NCBI GenBank assembly: GCA_037131955.1
Contig: JBAXQC010000035.1
Location: 1 to 28,221, forward strand
From: CAIMMJ01 sp037131955
GTDB lineage: Bacteria; Bacteroidota; Bacteroidia; UBA4408
Reading direction: 5' to 3'
Length of the DNA: 28,221 bases
Below are positions 16,728-24,061 of this stretch, piece after piece. The first letter of the stretch is position 1, and each line of letters starts with the position of its first letter. The position numbers and the translations under genes were made by a program. The notes under the pieces were generated by a model. The model saw only the letters and a list, made by a program, of their open reading frames with translations, ran no database searches and was not told the DNA's origin.

Positions 16728-17639
16728 ATGAAAAACAAAGCAAAAAGTAAGATTTTATTTTGTTGTTTGTTTATTGTAAGCACACATACTACTTTTTCGC
16801 AAATTAAAGATTCAATACAATTAAAAAATAGAAAAAAAGCGATTTCAATTCTTGTTCCTAGTGCATTTGCGGCAACATCTACAGCGCTTTATTTTGCCTG
16901 GTACAAAGATTATGGCACCGGGAAATTTCATTTTTTTAACGACAGCAAAGAATGGCTGCAAATGGATAAAGTGGGACATGCTACTTCTACTTACCAAGGA
17001 CAGAGATATACAAATTCTTGGTTTAAATGGGCTGGTTTTAGTTCCAAGCAATCTGTAATATATAGTAGTGTTTTGTCTTTGGGCTTTTTATCAACAGTGG
17101 AGGTAATGGATGGATTTTCTGATGGATGGGGATTTTCGAATACTGATATGATTGCAAATGTTGCCGGAATTTCATTGTTTTCCCTTCAAGAATATTTTTT
17201 TGAAAGACAATTTTTACAGTTAAAATATTCATATCACACCGATAATAATTATAAGATACGCCCAAATCTTTTAGGCAGTAACATTGCAGAACGTTTTATA
17301 AAAGATTACAATGGGCAAACGTATTGGTTATCCATTAACACACAAATATTTTCAAAAAAATTGCCAAAATGGTTATGCCTTTCATTGGGATATGGTGCTA
17401 ACGGAATGGTGGGTGCCGATGACAACATATTTATGAGAGAAGGAATTGAATACAACTACTCTAACTTGCAAAGATACCGTCAATACTATTTTTCGTTTGA
17501 TGTAGATTTAACTCAAATAAACGCAAAGAAAAAATGGATCAATACACTTCTTCATACTGTATCGTTTATAAAAATTCCATTTCCCACAATTGAAATAAAC
17601 AAACCACAAGGGTTTGTGATTAAGCCGTTTTACTTTTAG
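16728..17639 (+). CDS. DUF2279 (YfiM-like) envelope protein
   Basis: The 303-residue protein has a signal peptide (LFCCLFIVSTHTTFSQ), a second hydrophobic stretch at about 40-58, and the DUF2279 core: WLQMDKVGHATSTYQ (76-90), then FLSTVEVMDGFSDGWGFSNTDMIANVAGISLF. The C-terminal half alternates aromatic and polar residues and ends in Phe (FVIKPFYF), suggesting beta-strands in the outer membrane. Function is unknown for the family. The ATG directly follows the E1 stop codon with no spacer (TAA then ATG), so translation is probably coupled to that gene, yet the two proteins work in different compartments. It converges with the DUF885 gene, separated by only 7 nt. Confidence 0.8.
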   Translation: MKNKAKSKILFCCLFIVSTHTTFSQIKDSIQLKNRKKAISILVPSAFAATSTALYFAWYKDYGTGKFHFFNDSKEWLQMDKVGHATSTYQGQRYTNSWFKWAGFSSKQSVIYSSVLSLGFLSTVEVMDGFSDGWGFSNTDMIANVAGISLFSLQEYFFERQFLQLKYSYHTDNNYKIRPNLLGSNIAERFIKDYNGQTYWLSINTQIFSKKLPKWLCLSLGYGANGMVGADDNIFMREGIEYNYSNLQRYRQYYFSFDVDLTQINAKKKWINTLLHTVSFIKIPFPTIEINKPQGFVIKPFYF

Positions 17640-17646
17640 TATGTGT

Positions 17647-19392
17647 TTATTCAAGCATAAACTTCCTAATAATTTTAACTGGAGCACTTCCATAACTTAA
17701 AAACTTATTGTGCCACTTTTTTAAATCAAATTTTTCTCCGTCACGTTTTTTACATTCTTCTCTCAATTCAAAAATTTCGGCATATCCGGTAAAGTAAGAA
17801 CAAAGTTGAACACTTGTTAAGGTAGCTCTTCTCCATTTGTTTTCTGCTTCGGCATTTTGCTGAAAGGCTTGTTTTTCTAGTAAGTTTAATGCATCTTCCT
17901 TAGAAATACTTAACACGTGAATGGAATAATCTAAAATTGTATTACACACACTTCTTAAATGCCATTTGTAATACATCAACCACATTTCATCTGTTGAAGG
18001 TCCATTTAAGTTTGGATAGCCATTTTCCAACATCATTCTTTCGCCATAAACTGCCCATCCTTCTATCATAGGGTTGTTTCCAAATATAGCTTTTATCAAA
18101 CTTGGACTTTGGTTGGCGTATACCAATTGTGTATAGTGTCCTGGTATTGCTTCGTGAATATTTAATATTTGAAGGGTATAATCGTTGTATTCTCTAAGAT
18201 AACTTTCGGCTGCTTCTTTTGTGTACGACGCCAAGCTACCTACGTTATAGTATGTATTGCCGTTTTTATCGTAAGGTCCAGGAGAAGAAATTGAAGCACC
18301 TGCAACTCCTTTCATATATTCTGGTTCCTTTCTCACCACCAAGGGTTTTGTTGAATCTAAATCAATCAAATTTTTAGCGGTAATAAATTTTTCAAGTTCC
18401 GGAATTTGTTTTTCTATTGTAACCTGAAATTCTTCTGATATGCAATGTACTTTCGAAAGTTCTTCAATTACGTTTCTTACCAGAAGCAAACTATCTTTTG
18501 GCTTAGGTTTATTTTTTAAATATTTGTTCCAAAGTTTATCACTCAGCAAAAACATTTCTTTGTGCAATTCTTCTTTTCTTGCGATCGCCTTTTCATAAAT
18601 GGTTTTGGCATCATAACCACTTTGCATTTCTAAATTAAATTTTTTCAAATAGAGTTTTTTCTCTAATCTAAATGATTTAGCATTTTTTAAGTCGATAGCT
18701 TTTAAAAATTGGATATAGTTTTTTTGTTCTGCACTTGCAAGGGAAACATTATCTAAAAACACTTTTTTCTGCTCTTCCGTTAAGCTCGATTTTTTGATTG
18801 AATCAGTGAGGTCAGTATCAAATGTTGATATAGAGCCTTCGCATTGTTGTATGGCTAGCTCGGTATGTTCCTTTGTTGGATTTTCTATTAAAGATTTGGC
18901 ATTTGAATAATATTCTTTTGCATGAGATATTTTTTGATTAATACCTACTAATCTCTTTTCTAATGGTGCAAACTTTCCAGCCAACATTTCTGCAATTGTT
19001 CCACTTAAATTATATCCCGAAGGATTCCATGAATAGCTTTTGAATTGTTTTAAATAAAACAATTGCAAGTCTATTTGATTTTTTATTATTTCTAAATCTG
19101 AAGAGTTGTTTTGAGACAGCTTTTTGCCATAAAATTCTTTGATGAGATTTTTTTGATTTTCATAAAAAGATATCTCGTTTTTAACCCATTCTTTTGATAC
19201 TATAGTAAGTAAGGAATCATACTTATGATATCCAACAGAACTAGCGTATTCTGGGTTATGTAACCAAAATTCTTCCATGAATTCAGCCGAAAATTCAGCG
19301 AATTTTTTATCATAATTATCAACAGTTGATTCTTTTTTTTGACCGCAAGAACTCAAAATAAGTATACTTAAAAGGGTTAATAGCTTTTTCAT
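17647..19392 (-). CDS. DUF885-family lipoprotein, putative metallo-carboxypeptidase
   Basis: The 581-residue protein starts with a lipoprotein signal (LLSILILSSCGQKK, Cys at about residue 16), so it is anchored in the envelope. The rest matches DUF885: FMEEFWLHNPEYASSVGYHKYD near the N-terminus, a long helical middle, and a metal site HEAIPGHYTQ (H413, E414, H419) followed 25 residues later by E444 in EGWAVYGERMM. This HExxxGH-plus-Glu arrangement implies a zinc peptidase related to the M32-like carboxypeptidases, although the family has few characterised members. The start is the first ATG with the signal peptide. It is 36 nt downstream of nadB on the same strand and may be co-transcribed with it. 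Confidence 0.88.
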   Translation of the reverse strand: MKKLLTLLSILILSSCGQKKESTVDNYDKKFAEFSAEFMEEFWLHNPEYASSVGYHKYDSLLTIVSKEWVKNEISFYENQKNLIKEFYGKKLSQNNSSDLEIIKNQIDLQLFYLKQFKSYSWNPSGYNLSGTIAEMLAGKFAPLEKRLVGINQKISHAKEYYSNAKSLIENPTKEHTELAIQQCEGSISTFDTDLTDSIKKSSLTEEQKKVFLDNVSLASAEQKNYIQFLKAIDLKNAKSFRLEKKLYLKKFNLEMQSGYDAKTIYEKAIARKEELHKEMFLLSDKLWNKYLKNKPKPKDSLLLVRNVIEELSKVHCISEEFQVTIEKQIPELEKFITAKNLIDLDSTKPLVVRKEPEYMKGVAGASISSPGPYDKNGNTYYNVGSLASYTKEAAESYLREYNDYTLQILNIHEAIPGHYTQLVYANQSPSLIKAIFGNNPMIEGWAVYGERMMLENGYPNLNGPSTDEMWLMYYKWHLRSVCNTILDYSIHVLSISKEDALNLLEKQAFQQNAEAENKWRRATLTSVQLCSYFTGYAEIFELREECKKRDGEKFDLKKWHNKFLSYGSAPVKIIRKFMLE

Positions 19393-19428
19393 TAAGTTTT
19401 TAAATTAAATTGTTCAAATGTATAAAAA

Positions 19429-21000
19429 TTAAATTGTTAGATTTTTATGATCAACGTTATAATGCAATCCTACACTTTCTTTTCTGGAAATAGCTTGTTT
19501 TATTACAATATATCCAACTTTAATCATATTTCTAAGTTCACATAATTTTACAGATACTGTTGTTCTTTCATACAAATCTTCCGTTTCGTTGTGAAGAATT
19601 TTTAGTCTGTCAAAAGCTCTTTTTAATCTTAGATCTGAACGAACAATTCCAACATAATTGGTCATAATTGCCTTAAGCTCTTTTAGCGATTGTGTCATTA
19701 AAATTAACTCTTCGGGGTTGGTTGTTCCTTCTGCATTCCAATCTGGTAGTCCATTACAAAACTCAATTTTAGAAATTTTAGAAATGGAATCTATAGCAGC
19801 ATTATGGGCAAAAACTAAAGCCTCTAAGAGAGAATTAGATGCCAATCTGTTCGCTCCGTGCAAACCCGTATGAGCACACTCACCAATTGCATATAAATTT
19901 CCAATTGTGCTTTTCCCATTTTTATCTACATCAATACCACCGCAAAAATAGTGAGCAGAAGGAACCACCGGAATCATATCTTGCATAATATCTATTCCAA
20001 TTTCGTTACACTTATTATAGATATTTGGGAAGTGTTCAATAAATCCTTTTTTATCCAAATGTCTGCAATCTAAAAAAACGCAATTTTCTCCATTTATTTT
20101 CATTTCATTATCTATTGCCCTTGCAACAATATCTCTTGGCGCTAAAGATTTTCTTTCGTCGTAGTTCTGCATAAATTCTTCTCCTTTTGAGTTTTTTAAA
20201 ATCGCTCCAAACCCTCTAACAGCCTCAGAAATTAAAAATGCTGGTTGCTCCCCTGGATTGTAAAGTGCTGTTGGGTGAAACTGAACAAATTCCATTCCCT
20301 TAGTTTTTCCCTTTGCCCTATAAACCATGGCAATTCCATCTCCTGTTGCAATGGAAGGATTTGTTGTGGATTCATAAATATTACCTGCTCCTCCGCTGCA
20401 CATACAAATAATTTTGGAAAGAATTTTTTCAATACGTTGTGTTCGTTCATTCAAGGCATAAATTCCAAAACATTCTATCCCTTCTGTTTTGCTGTTAACA
20501 AAAGCCCCAAGGTGATGTTGGGTAAGTATATCTAATGCAAAAATATGGTCATAAATTTCTATGTTTGGATGATTCCGAGCTTTCGCTAAAAGCGCCCTTT
20601 CAATTTCAAAACCTGTATTGTCTTTGTGGTGTAATATTCTATGCTCAGAATGACCACCTTCTTTTACTAAATCATATTCGCCACTTGCCTTTTTATCAAA
20701 ACTTGTTCCCCATTCTATTAGCTCTTTAACTCTTTGCGTGGATTCCGTTACTACCATTTTTACTACATCTTCATCGCATATTCCACTTCCTGCAACTAAA
20801 GTGTCATTTATATGTTTTTCAAAAGAATCGTTGTCATAAAATACTGCTGCTATTCCTCCTTGAGCATATTTTGTGTTTGTTTCATCTTCGTTTGATTTTG
20901 TAAGAATGATCACTTTACCATGATCACAAACTTTTAGAGCATAGGATAGTCCAGCAATACCAGAACCAATTACTAAAAAATCTATTTTTCTTGAATCCAT
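19429..21000 (-). CDS. nadB: L-aspartate oxidase NadB
   Basis: NadB is the FAD enzyme that oxidises L-aspartate to iminoaspartate, the first step of de novo NAD synthesis. The 523-residue product begins MDSRKIDFLVIGSGIAGLSYAL with the FAD dinucleotide-binding GxGxxG. It continues with KYAQGGIAAVF, DTLVAGSGICDE, GGHSEHRILHHKDNTG, EFVQFHPTALY, FLISEAVRGFGAIL and AIGECAHTGLHGANRLASNSLLEALVFA, and ends with the helical C-terminal domain. All are hallmarks of the NadB branch of the succinate dehydrogenase flavoprotein superfamily. A frame extending to 21045 would add 15 residues with no family match, so the ATG at 21000 is chosen. nadA and nadC are not in the window. The divergent neighbour is an Fe-S scaffold, of interest because NadA needs a 4Fe-4S cluster. 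Confidence 0.95.
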   Translation of the reverse strand: MDSRKIDFLVIGSGIAGLSYALKVCDHGKVIILTKSNEDETNTKYAQGGIAAVFYDNDSFEKHINDTLVAGSGICDEDVVKMVVTESTQRVKELIEWGTSFDKKASGEYDLVKEGGHSEHRILHHKDNTGFEIERALLAKARNHPNIEIYDHIFALDILTQHHLGAFVNSKTEGIECFGIYALNERTQRIEKILSKIICMCSGGAGNIYESTTNPSIATGDGIAMVYRAKGKTKGMEFVQFHPTALYNPGEQPAFLISEAVRGFGAILKNSKGEEFMQNYDERKSLAPRDIVARAIDNEMKINGENCVFLDCRHLDKKGFIEHFPNIYNKCNEIGIDIMQDMIPVVPSAHYFCGGIDVDKNGKSTIGNLYAIGECAHTGLHGANRLASNSLLEALVFAHNAAIDSISKISKIEFCNGLPDWNAEGTTNPEELILMTQSLKELKAIMTNYVGIVRSDLRLKRAFDRLKILHNETEDLYERTTVSVKLCELRNMIKVGYIVIKQAISRKESVGLHYNVDHKNLTI

Positions 21001-21018
21001 TAATCTGATGTATTTTTG
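20991..21018 (+). promoter_or_regulatory. candidate promoter of the Nfu gene
   Basis: TTG (20991-20993), 17 nt, TATTTTTG (21011-21018) fits the -33/-7 pattern, giving a leader of roughly 45 nt. A second, weaker -7-like box TTACTTTG lies at 21035-21042. The -33 overlaps the first codons of nadB, so the two genes would share control DNA. Confidence 0.35.
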
Positions 21019-21067
21019 CAAAAAAATTAAACAATTACTTTGCAATTTAGTTTATAAAAACAATAAT

Positions 21068-21664
21068 ATGGAAAAAGCGTTAATCCCAACTGAAATTTAT
21101 GCCGAAAGCACACCAAACCCAAATGCTGTTAAGTTTGTTCTTAACAGAAATTTAGTGGAAGGAGACCCAATAGAATTTAAATTTGGCTCAGAAGCAAAAA
21201 ATTCTCCATTGGTGCAGGACTTATTCAATTTCCCTTTTGTGTTAAATGTTTTTGTAAGTACAAATTTTATTACAATTACAAAAACTCAAAACATAGAATG
21301 GACAGAAATAATTCCTCAGTTAAGAAATTTTATTTCGGAGTATTTCAATAGCGGAAAGGAATTATTTTCCAAGGCAATAATTACAAATAAAAATTCAATA
21401 GTAGAAGATGTTCCAGATGAACAATTGGTTCCAACTTCAGAGATAGAAATAAAAATTGCCGAAATTCTTGATGAATATATTAGACCCGCAGTGGAAGGAG
21501 ATGGAGGTGCAATAGTATTAAAGTCGTTTAAAAATGGTACAGTAACCGTTAAAATGCAAGGTTCATGCAGTGGTTGCCCTTCTAGTACCATTACTCTAAA
21601 AGCTGGTATAGAAGGATTGTTGAAAAGATTGGTGCCAGAAGTTGAACAAGTAATATCAGAATAA
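21068..21664 (+). CDS. Nfu-type iron-sulfur cluster scaffold/carrier
   Basis: The 198-residue product has an Nfu N-terminal domain at about 10-95 (begins IYAESTPNPNAVKFVLNR, characteristic of that domain) and a NifU C-terminal domain at about 125-197, with EYIRPAVEGDGGAIVLKSF and the cluster-binding CxxC (C167, C170 in GSCSGCPSS). Such proteins hold or deliver 4Fe-4S clusters to target enzymes in the cytoplasm. An upstream ATG at 21008 would add 20 residues encoded by the intergenic region with no match to the domain, so the ATG at 21068 is taken. The downstream SRPBCC gene begins 3 nt after the stop. The gene is divergent from nadB. Confidence 0.93.
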   Translation: MEKALIPTEIYAESTPNPNAVKFVLNRNLVEGDPIEFKFGSEAKNSPLVQDLFNFPFVLNVFVSTNFITITKTQNIEWTEIIPQLRNFISEYFNSGKELFSKAIITNKNSIVEDVPDEQLVPTSEIEIKIAEILDEYIRPAVEGDGGAIVLKSFKNGTVTVKMQGSCSGCPSSTITLKAGIEGLLKRLVPEVEQVISE

Positions 21665-21667
21665 ATA

Positions 21668-22120
21668 GTGAAAAGCCACATACACAAATCAGTTACTGTT
21701 TTTAATAAACCACTTGAAGAGGTTTTTGAATTTTTTAGTAAAGCCGAAAATTTAAATAAGGTAACACCAGAAGGGTTAAGTTTTAAAATTCTTACTCCTT
21801 TGCCAATAAAAATGTCTAAAGGAACATTAATTGAATACCGAATAAAATTATCGGGAATTCCATTTAACTGGAAAACAGAAATACTTGCATGGGATCCACC
21901 TTTTCGATTTATTGATTCTCAAATAAAAGGTCCATACAAAATTTGGATTCATGAACATACTTTTGAGTTTATTGATGGTAAAACTGTTATGACAGATACG
22001 GTAGAGTTTCTCTCTCCCGGATGGATTTTTGAACCTATAATCAATAAAGTTTTTGTAGAAAAAAAGGTAAAAGAAATTTTTGAATACAGGACAAAAGTTT
22101 TGAATGATATCTTTAGCTAA
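21668..22120 (+). CDS. SRPBCC-family protein (START-like fold)
   Basis: The 150-residue product looks like a single SRPBCC (Bet v1/START-like) domain. The N-terminal KSVTVFNKPLEEVFEFFSKAENLNKVTP strand-helix is typical, as are the antiparallel strands IEYRIKLSGIPFNWKTEILAWDPPFRFIDSQIKGPYKIWIHEHTFE and the long C-terminal helix VFVEKKVKEIFEYRTKVLNDIF. This subgroup often carries the WDPPFRF and GPYxxWxHxHxF motifs and binds small hydrophobic ligands, but no ligand is known. The start is a GTG at 21668, 3 nt after the Nfu stop, so translational coupling is likely. Its stop abuts the convergent J-domain gene with no gap. Confidence 0.85.
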   Translation: MKSHIHKSVTVFNKPLEEVFEFFSKAENLNKVTPEGLSFKILTPLPIKMSKGTLIEYRIKLSGIPFNWKTEILAWDPPFRFIDSQIKGPYKIWIHEHTFEFIDGKTVMTDTVEFLSPGWIFEPIINKVFVEKKVKEIFEYRTKVLNDIFS

Positions 22121-22645
22121 TCAGTCTTCATCTTTTTTTACACGCCAAACAAGGACAAGTAAAACAGAAAATGTTATGCTGAAAAATAGTCCATTTATTC
22201 CATTAGATTTTTCCGCACCAAAGTAATATAAATCTTTGCAAGAGTTAATAAACCCGAGAACACCAAAACTAAGCAATACATAGAACATAAAGTATTCTAG
22301 TTTTTTAAATTCTTTGCGGTGTGATACTTTTTTTTTAGCCTTGAAATTTTGATTTTTGAAAGTGGTATTTCTTCCTCTTTGGTATTTATTATAGTATGCT
22401 CGGTCTCTTGGTTTTTTACTATTTAAACTATCGCTAATATATCCATAATTTAAATCGTAATTTCTTCTTTTGTATTCGTCACCCAAAATAGAATACGCTT
22501 CGTTTATTTGTTTAAATTTTTCATTTTCAATCTCACTTGGATTTTTATCCGGATGAAATTTAAATGCTAGTATCCTGTATGCTTTTTTTATCTCCAATTG
22601 AGTGGAGTTTTTTTTTAAACCTAAAATGTCATAATAATTCTTCAA
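22121..22645 (-). CDS. membrane-anchored J-domain protein
   Basis: The 174-residue product starts with a J domain (residues 1-66): NYYDILGLKKNST, helix II, the invariant HPD at 31-33 that stimulates the ATPase of Hsp70 (DnaK), and FKQINEAYSILGDEYKRRNYD. There is no G/F region or zinc finger. A basic linker (about 75-110, rich in Lys, Arg and Tyr) leads to two hydrophobic segments at about 118-134 and 148-167, ending in the charged tail RVKKDED. It is therefore a class C J protein that probably brings DnaK to the inner membrane, with the J domain in the cytoplasm. Its clients are unknown. It is divergent from the SCO gene and convergent with the SRPBCC gene. Confidence 0.88.
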   Translation of the reverse strand: MKNYYDILGLKKNSTQLEIKKAYRILAFKFHPDKNPSEIENEKFKQINEAYSILGDEYKRRNYDLNYGYISDSLNSKKPRDRAYYNKYQRGRNTTFKNQNFKAKKKVSHRKEFKKLEYFMFYVLLSFGVLGFINSCKDLYYFGAEKSNGINGLFFSITFSVLLVLVWRVKKDED

Positions 22646-22655
22646 AAAAAATATT

Positions 22656-22690
22656 TTAGCTACAATTAAACGATACTTATTCTACTTTTG
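22656..22690 (+). promoter_or_regulatory. candidate promoter of the SCO gene
   Basis: TACTTTTG (22683-22690) matches the -7 consensus TAnnTTTG and lies 23 nt before the ATG. A partial -33 (TTAG, 22656-22659) lies 23 nt further up, at the long end of accepted spacing. Confidence 0.45.
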
Positions 22691-22713
22691 TTCCCAAAAA
22701 AAATTTATTCTAC

Positions 22714-23352
22714 ATGAAAAAAATTGGATTTTTTACGTATTTAATTGTACTTACAGCCTTAGTATTTTTTGGCCTTGCCATATTCTATAAATTAAGTGAC
22801 AAACCTATTAAAACTCTTCCTATTTATGGTCAAAAATATTTTAACGGAAAAGACTCTGTTTTTCACACTGTAAAACCATTTAAATTTATTAATCAAAATG
22901 GAGATAGCATTTCAGAAAAAACCTTTGAGGGAAGTATTTACGTAACAGATTATTTTTTTACTACTTGTCAAAGTATCTGTCCAATAATGTCTATACAAAT
23001 TGAATTAGTAGCAAAAGAGTTTTCAGGCAATAACAAGATAAAATTCTTGTCACATACAGTAAATCCAGAGAACGATTCGGTAAATGTGTTGTACGATTAT
23101 GCAAAAGCCCACCATGCAAATGCAGAACAATGGCATTTTGTTACGGGAGATAAAAAGCAGCTGTATAACATGGCAAGAGAAAGCTATTTGTTAAATGCCG
23201 AAATTGGAGACGGTGGTCCTAATGATTTTATTCATACTCAGAATTTTGCACTCATTGATACTAAGAAAAATATACGTGGATTCTATGATGGCACAGATAA
23301 AAAGGACGTTCAGAGGCTTATAAAAGATATTAAAATTTTATTAAAAGAGTAA
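22714..23352 (+). CDS. SCO1/SenC family protein
   Basis: The 212-residue protein has one N-terminal membrane segment (about 5-25) and a thioredoxin-like SCO domain facing the periplasm. The copper and redox motif is intact: C85 and C89 in FFTTCQSICPIM, and H174 in DFIHTQNFALID. The FLSHTVNPENDSVNVLYDYAKAH and WHFVTGDKKQLYNMA segments are also family-typical. SCO proteins deliver copper to, or keep reduced, the CuA site of cytochrome oxidase, and some act as general periplasmic thiol-redox proteins. No oxidase genes are nearby, so the partner cannot be told from context. Confidence 0.92.
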   Translation: MKKIGFFTYLIVLTALVFFGLAIFYKLSDKPIKTLPIYGQKYFNGKDSVFHTVKPFKFINQNGDSISEKTFEGSIYVTDYFFTTCQSICPIMSIQIELVAKEFSGNNKIKFLSHTVNPENDSVNVLYDYAKAHHANAEQWHFVTGDKKQLYNMARESYLLNAEIGDGGPNDFIHTQNFALIDTKKNIRGFYDGTDKKDVQRLIKDIKILLKE

Positions 23353-23491
23353 GGGCTTGAAAATTAAAAGGTTGTATATATGGTTGATATAAATAAACCG
23401 CTTATCGAAGAAAAAGTTTCTGTAATTAATAAAATACTTTATAAATTGCGAACTCAATTATAAAAAAAACTAAAAATAAATATAACAAACA

Positions 23492-24046
23492 ATGAAATCG
23501 AAAACAATTAAAAACACGAAAAGTTTATTACTAGGCTTGTTCCTAGCAGTTGGACTTTTAATGTTTGGGAAATCCCAAGCAGCAGAACACGGGGGGATTA
23601 AAGTCTCCAAGCAATTTGTAGATGAAATGACTAAAATTGATCCAAGCTACAAAAAGTTAATAAAAGCTGACGCAAACGGCATTTTTATTGATTACAATGA
23701 CCCTGCAACAACCAAATTGTTATTAGAAAAGGCTGCTGCAAACAAAAAAACTAAAGAAGTCAATAGAACTTCAGGCAAAGTTGAAATTGCTCCCACTGCA
23801 GCAACAAAAAATGCAAAAAGTTCACCTGCATTTAGTTCATCTAAGCCCGCAAACAAAGAAATTGGTGCTCCAGTAAAGGATAAAAACACGTTGGGTGATG
23901 TTGAGGCAAGGAAGCAAATTGATAAAAGAATCGAGTTAGAAAAAGCTAGGCTAAACACTTTAAAAGGTGAAGAATTAGCTAGATCAAGAAAGGCTATAAT
24001 TGAACTTGAAAAAATGAGATTAGAAACATTTAACGAAAAAAAGTAA
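23492..24046 (+). CDS. exported protein of unknown function, upstream partner of the giant surface protein
   Basis: I do not recognise a family. The 184-residue product has a signal peptide (LLLGLFLAVGLLMFGKSQA, cleavage near AAEHGG). A compact region at about 32-75 (KQFVDEMTKIDPSYKKLIKADANGIFIDYND) looks folded. A low-complexity Ala/Lys/Ser/Thr stretch follows at about 80-135, and then a strongly charged helix (about 140-184) rich in Glu, Lys and Arg with heptad-like spacing that could form a coiled coil. The giant modular secreted gene starts 15 nt downstream on the same strand, so the two are very likely co-transcribed. A role as periplasmic or surface partner of that protein is inference only. 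Confidence 0.75.
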   Translation: MKSKTIKNTKSLLLGLFLAVGLLMFGKSQAAEHGGIKVSKQFVDEMTKIDPSYKKLIKADANGIFIDYNDPATTKLLLEKAAANKKTKEVNRTSGKVEIAPTAATKNAKSSPAFSSSKPANKEIGAPVKDKNTLGDVEARKQIDKRIELEKARLNTLKGEELARSRKAIIELEKMRLETFNEKK

Positions 24047-24061
24047 TCAATAATCAGAAAT

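Noticed and set aside
21001..21067. N-terminal extensions of nadB (to 21045) and of the Nfu gene (from 21008), which would overlap each other.
   Set aside because: Both extensions lie in the shared regulatory region and have no family match; the internal ATG codons fit the families.
23380..23463. A 27-codon frame (begins MVDINKPLIEEK) between the SCO gene and the exported 184-residue protein.
   Set aside because: Too short to judge, no recognised family, and no clear promoter. It may be chance in AT-rich DNA or a gene remnant.
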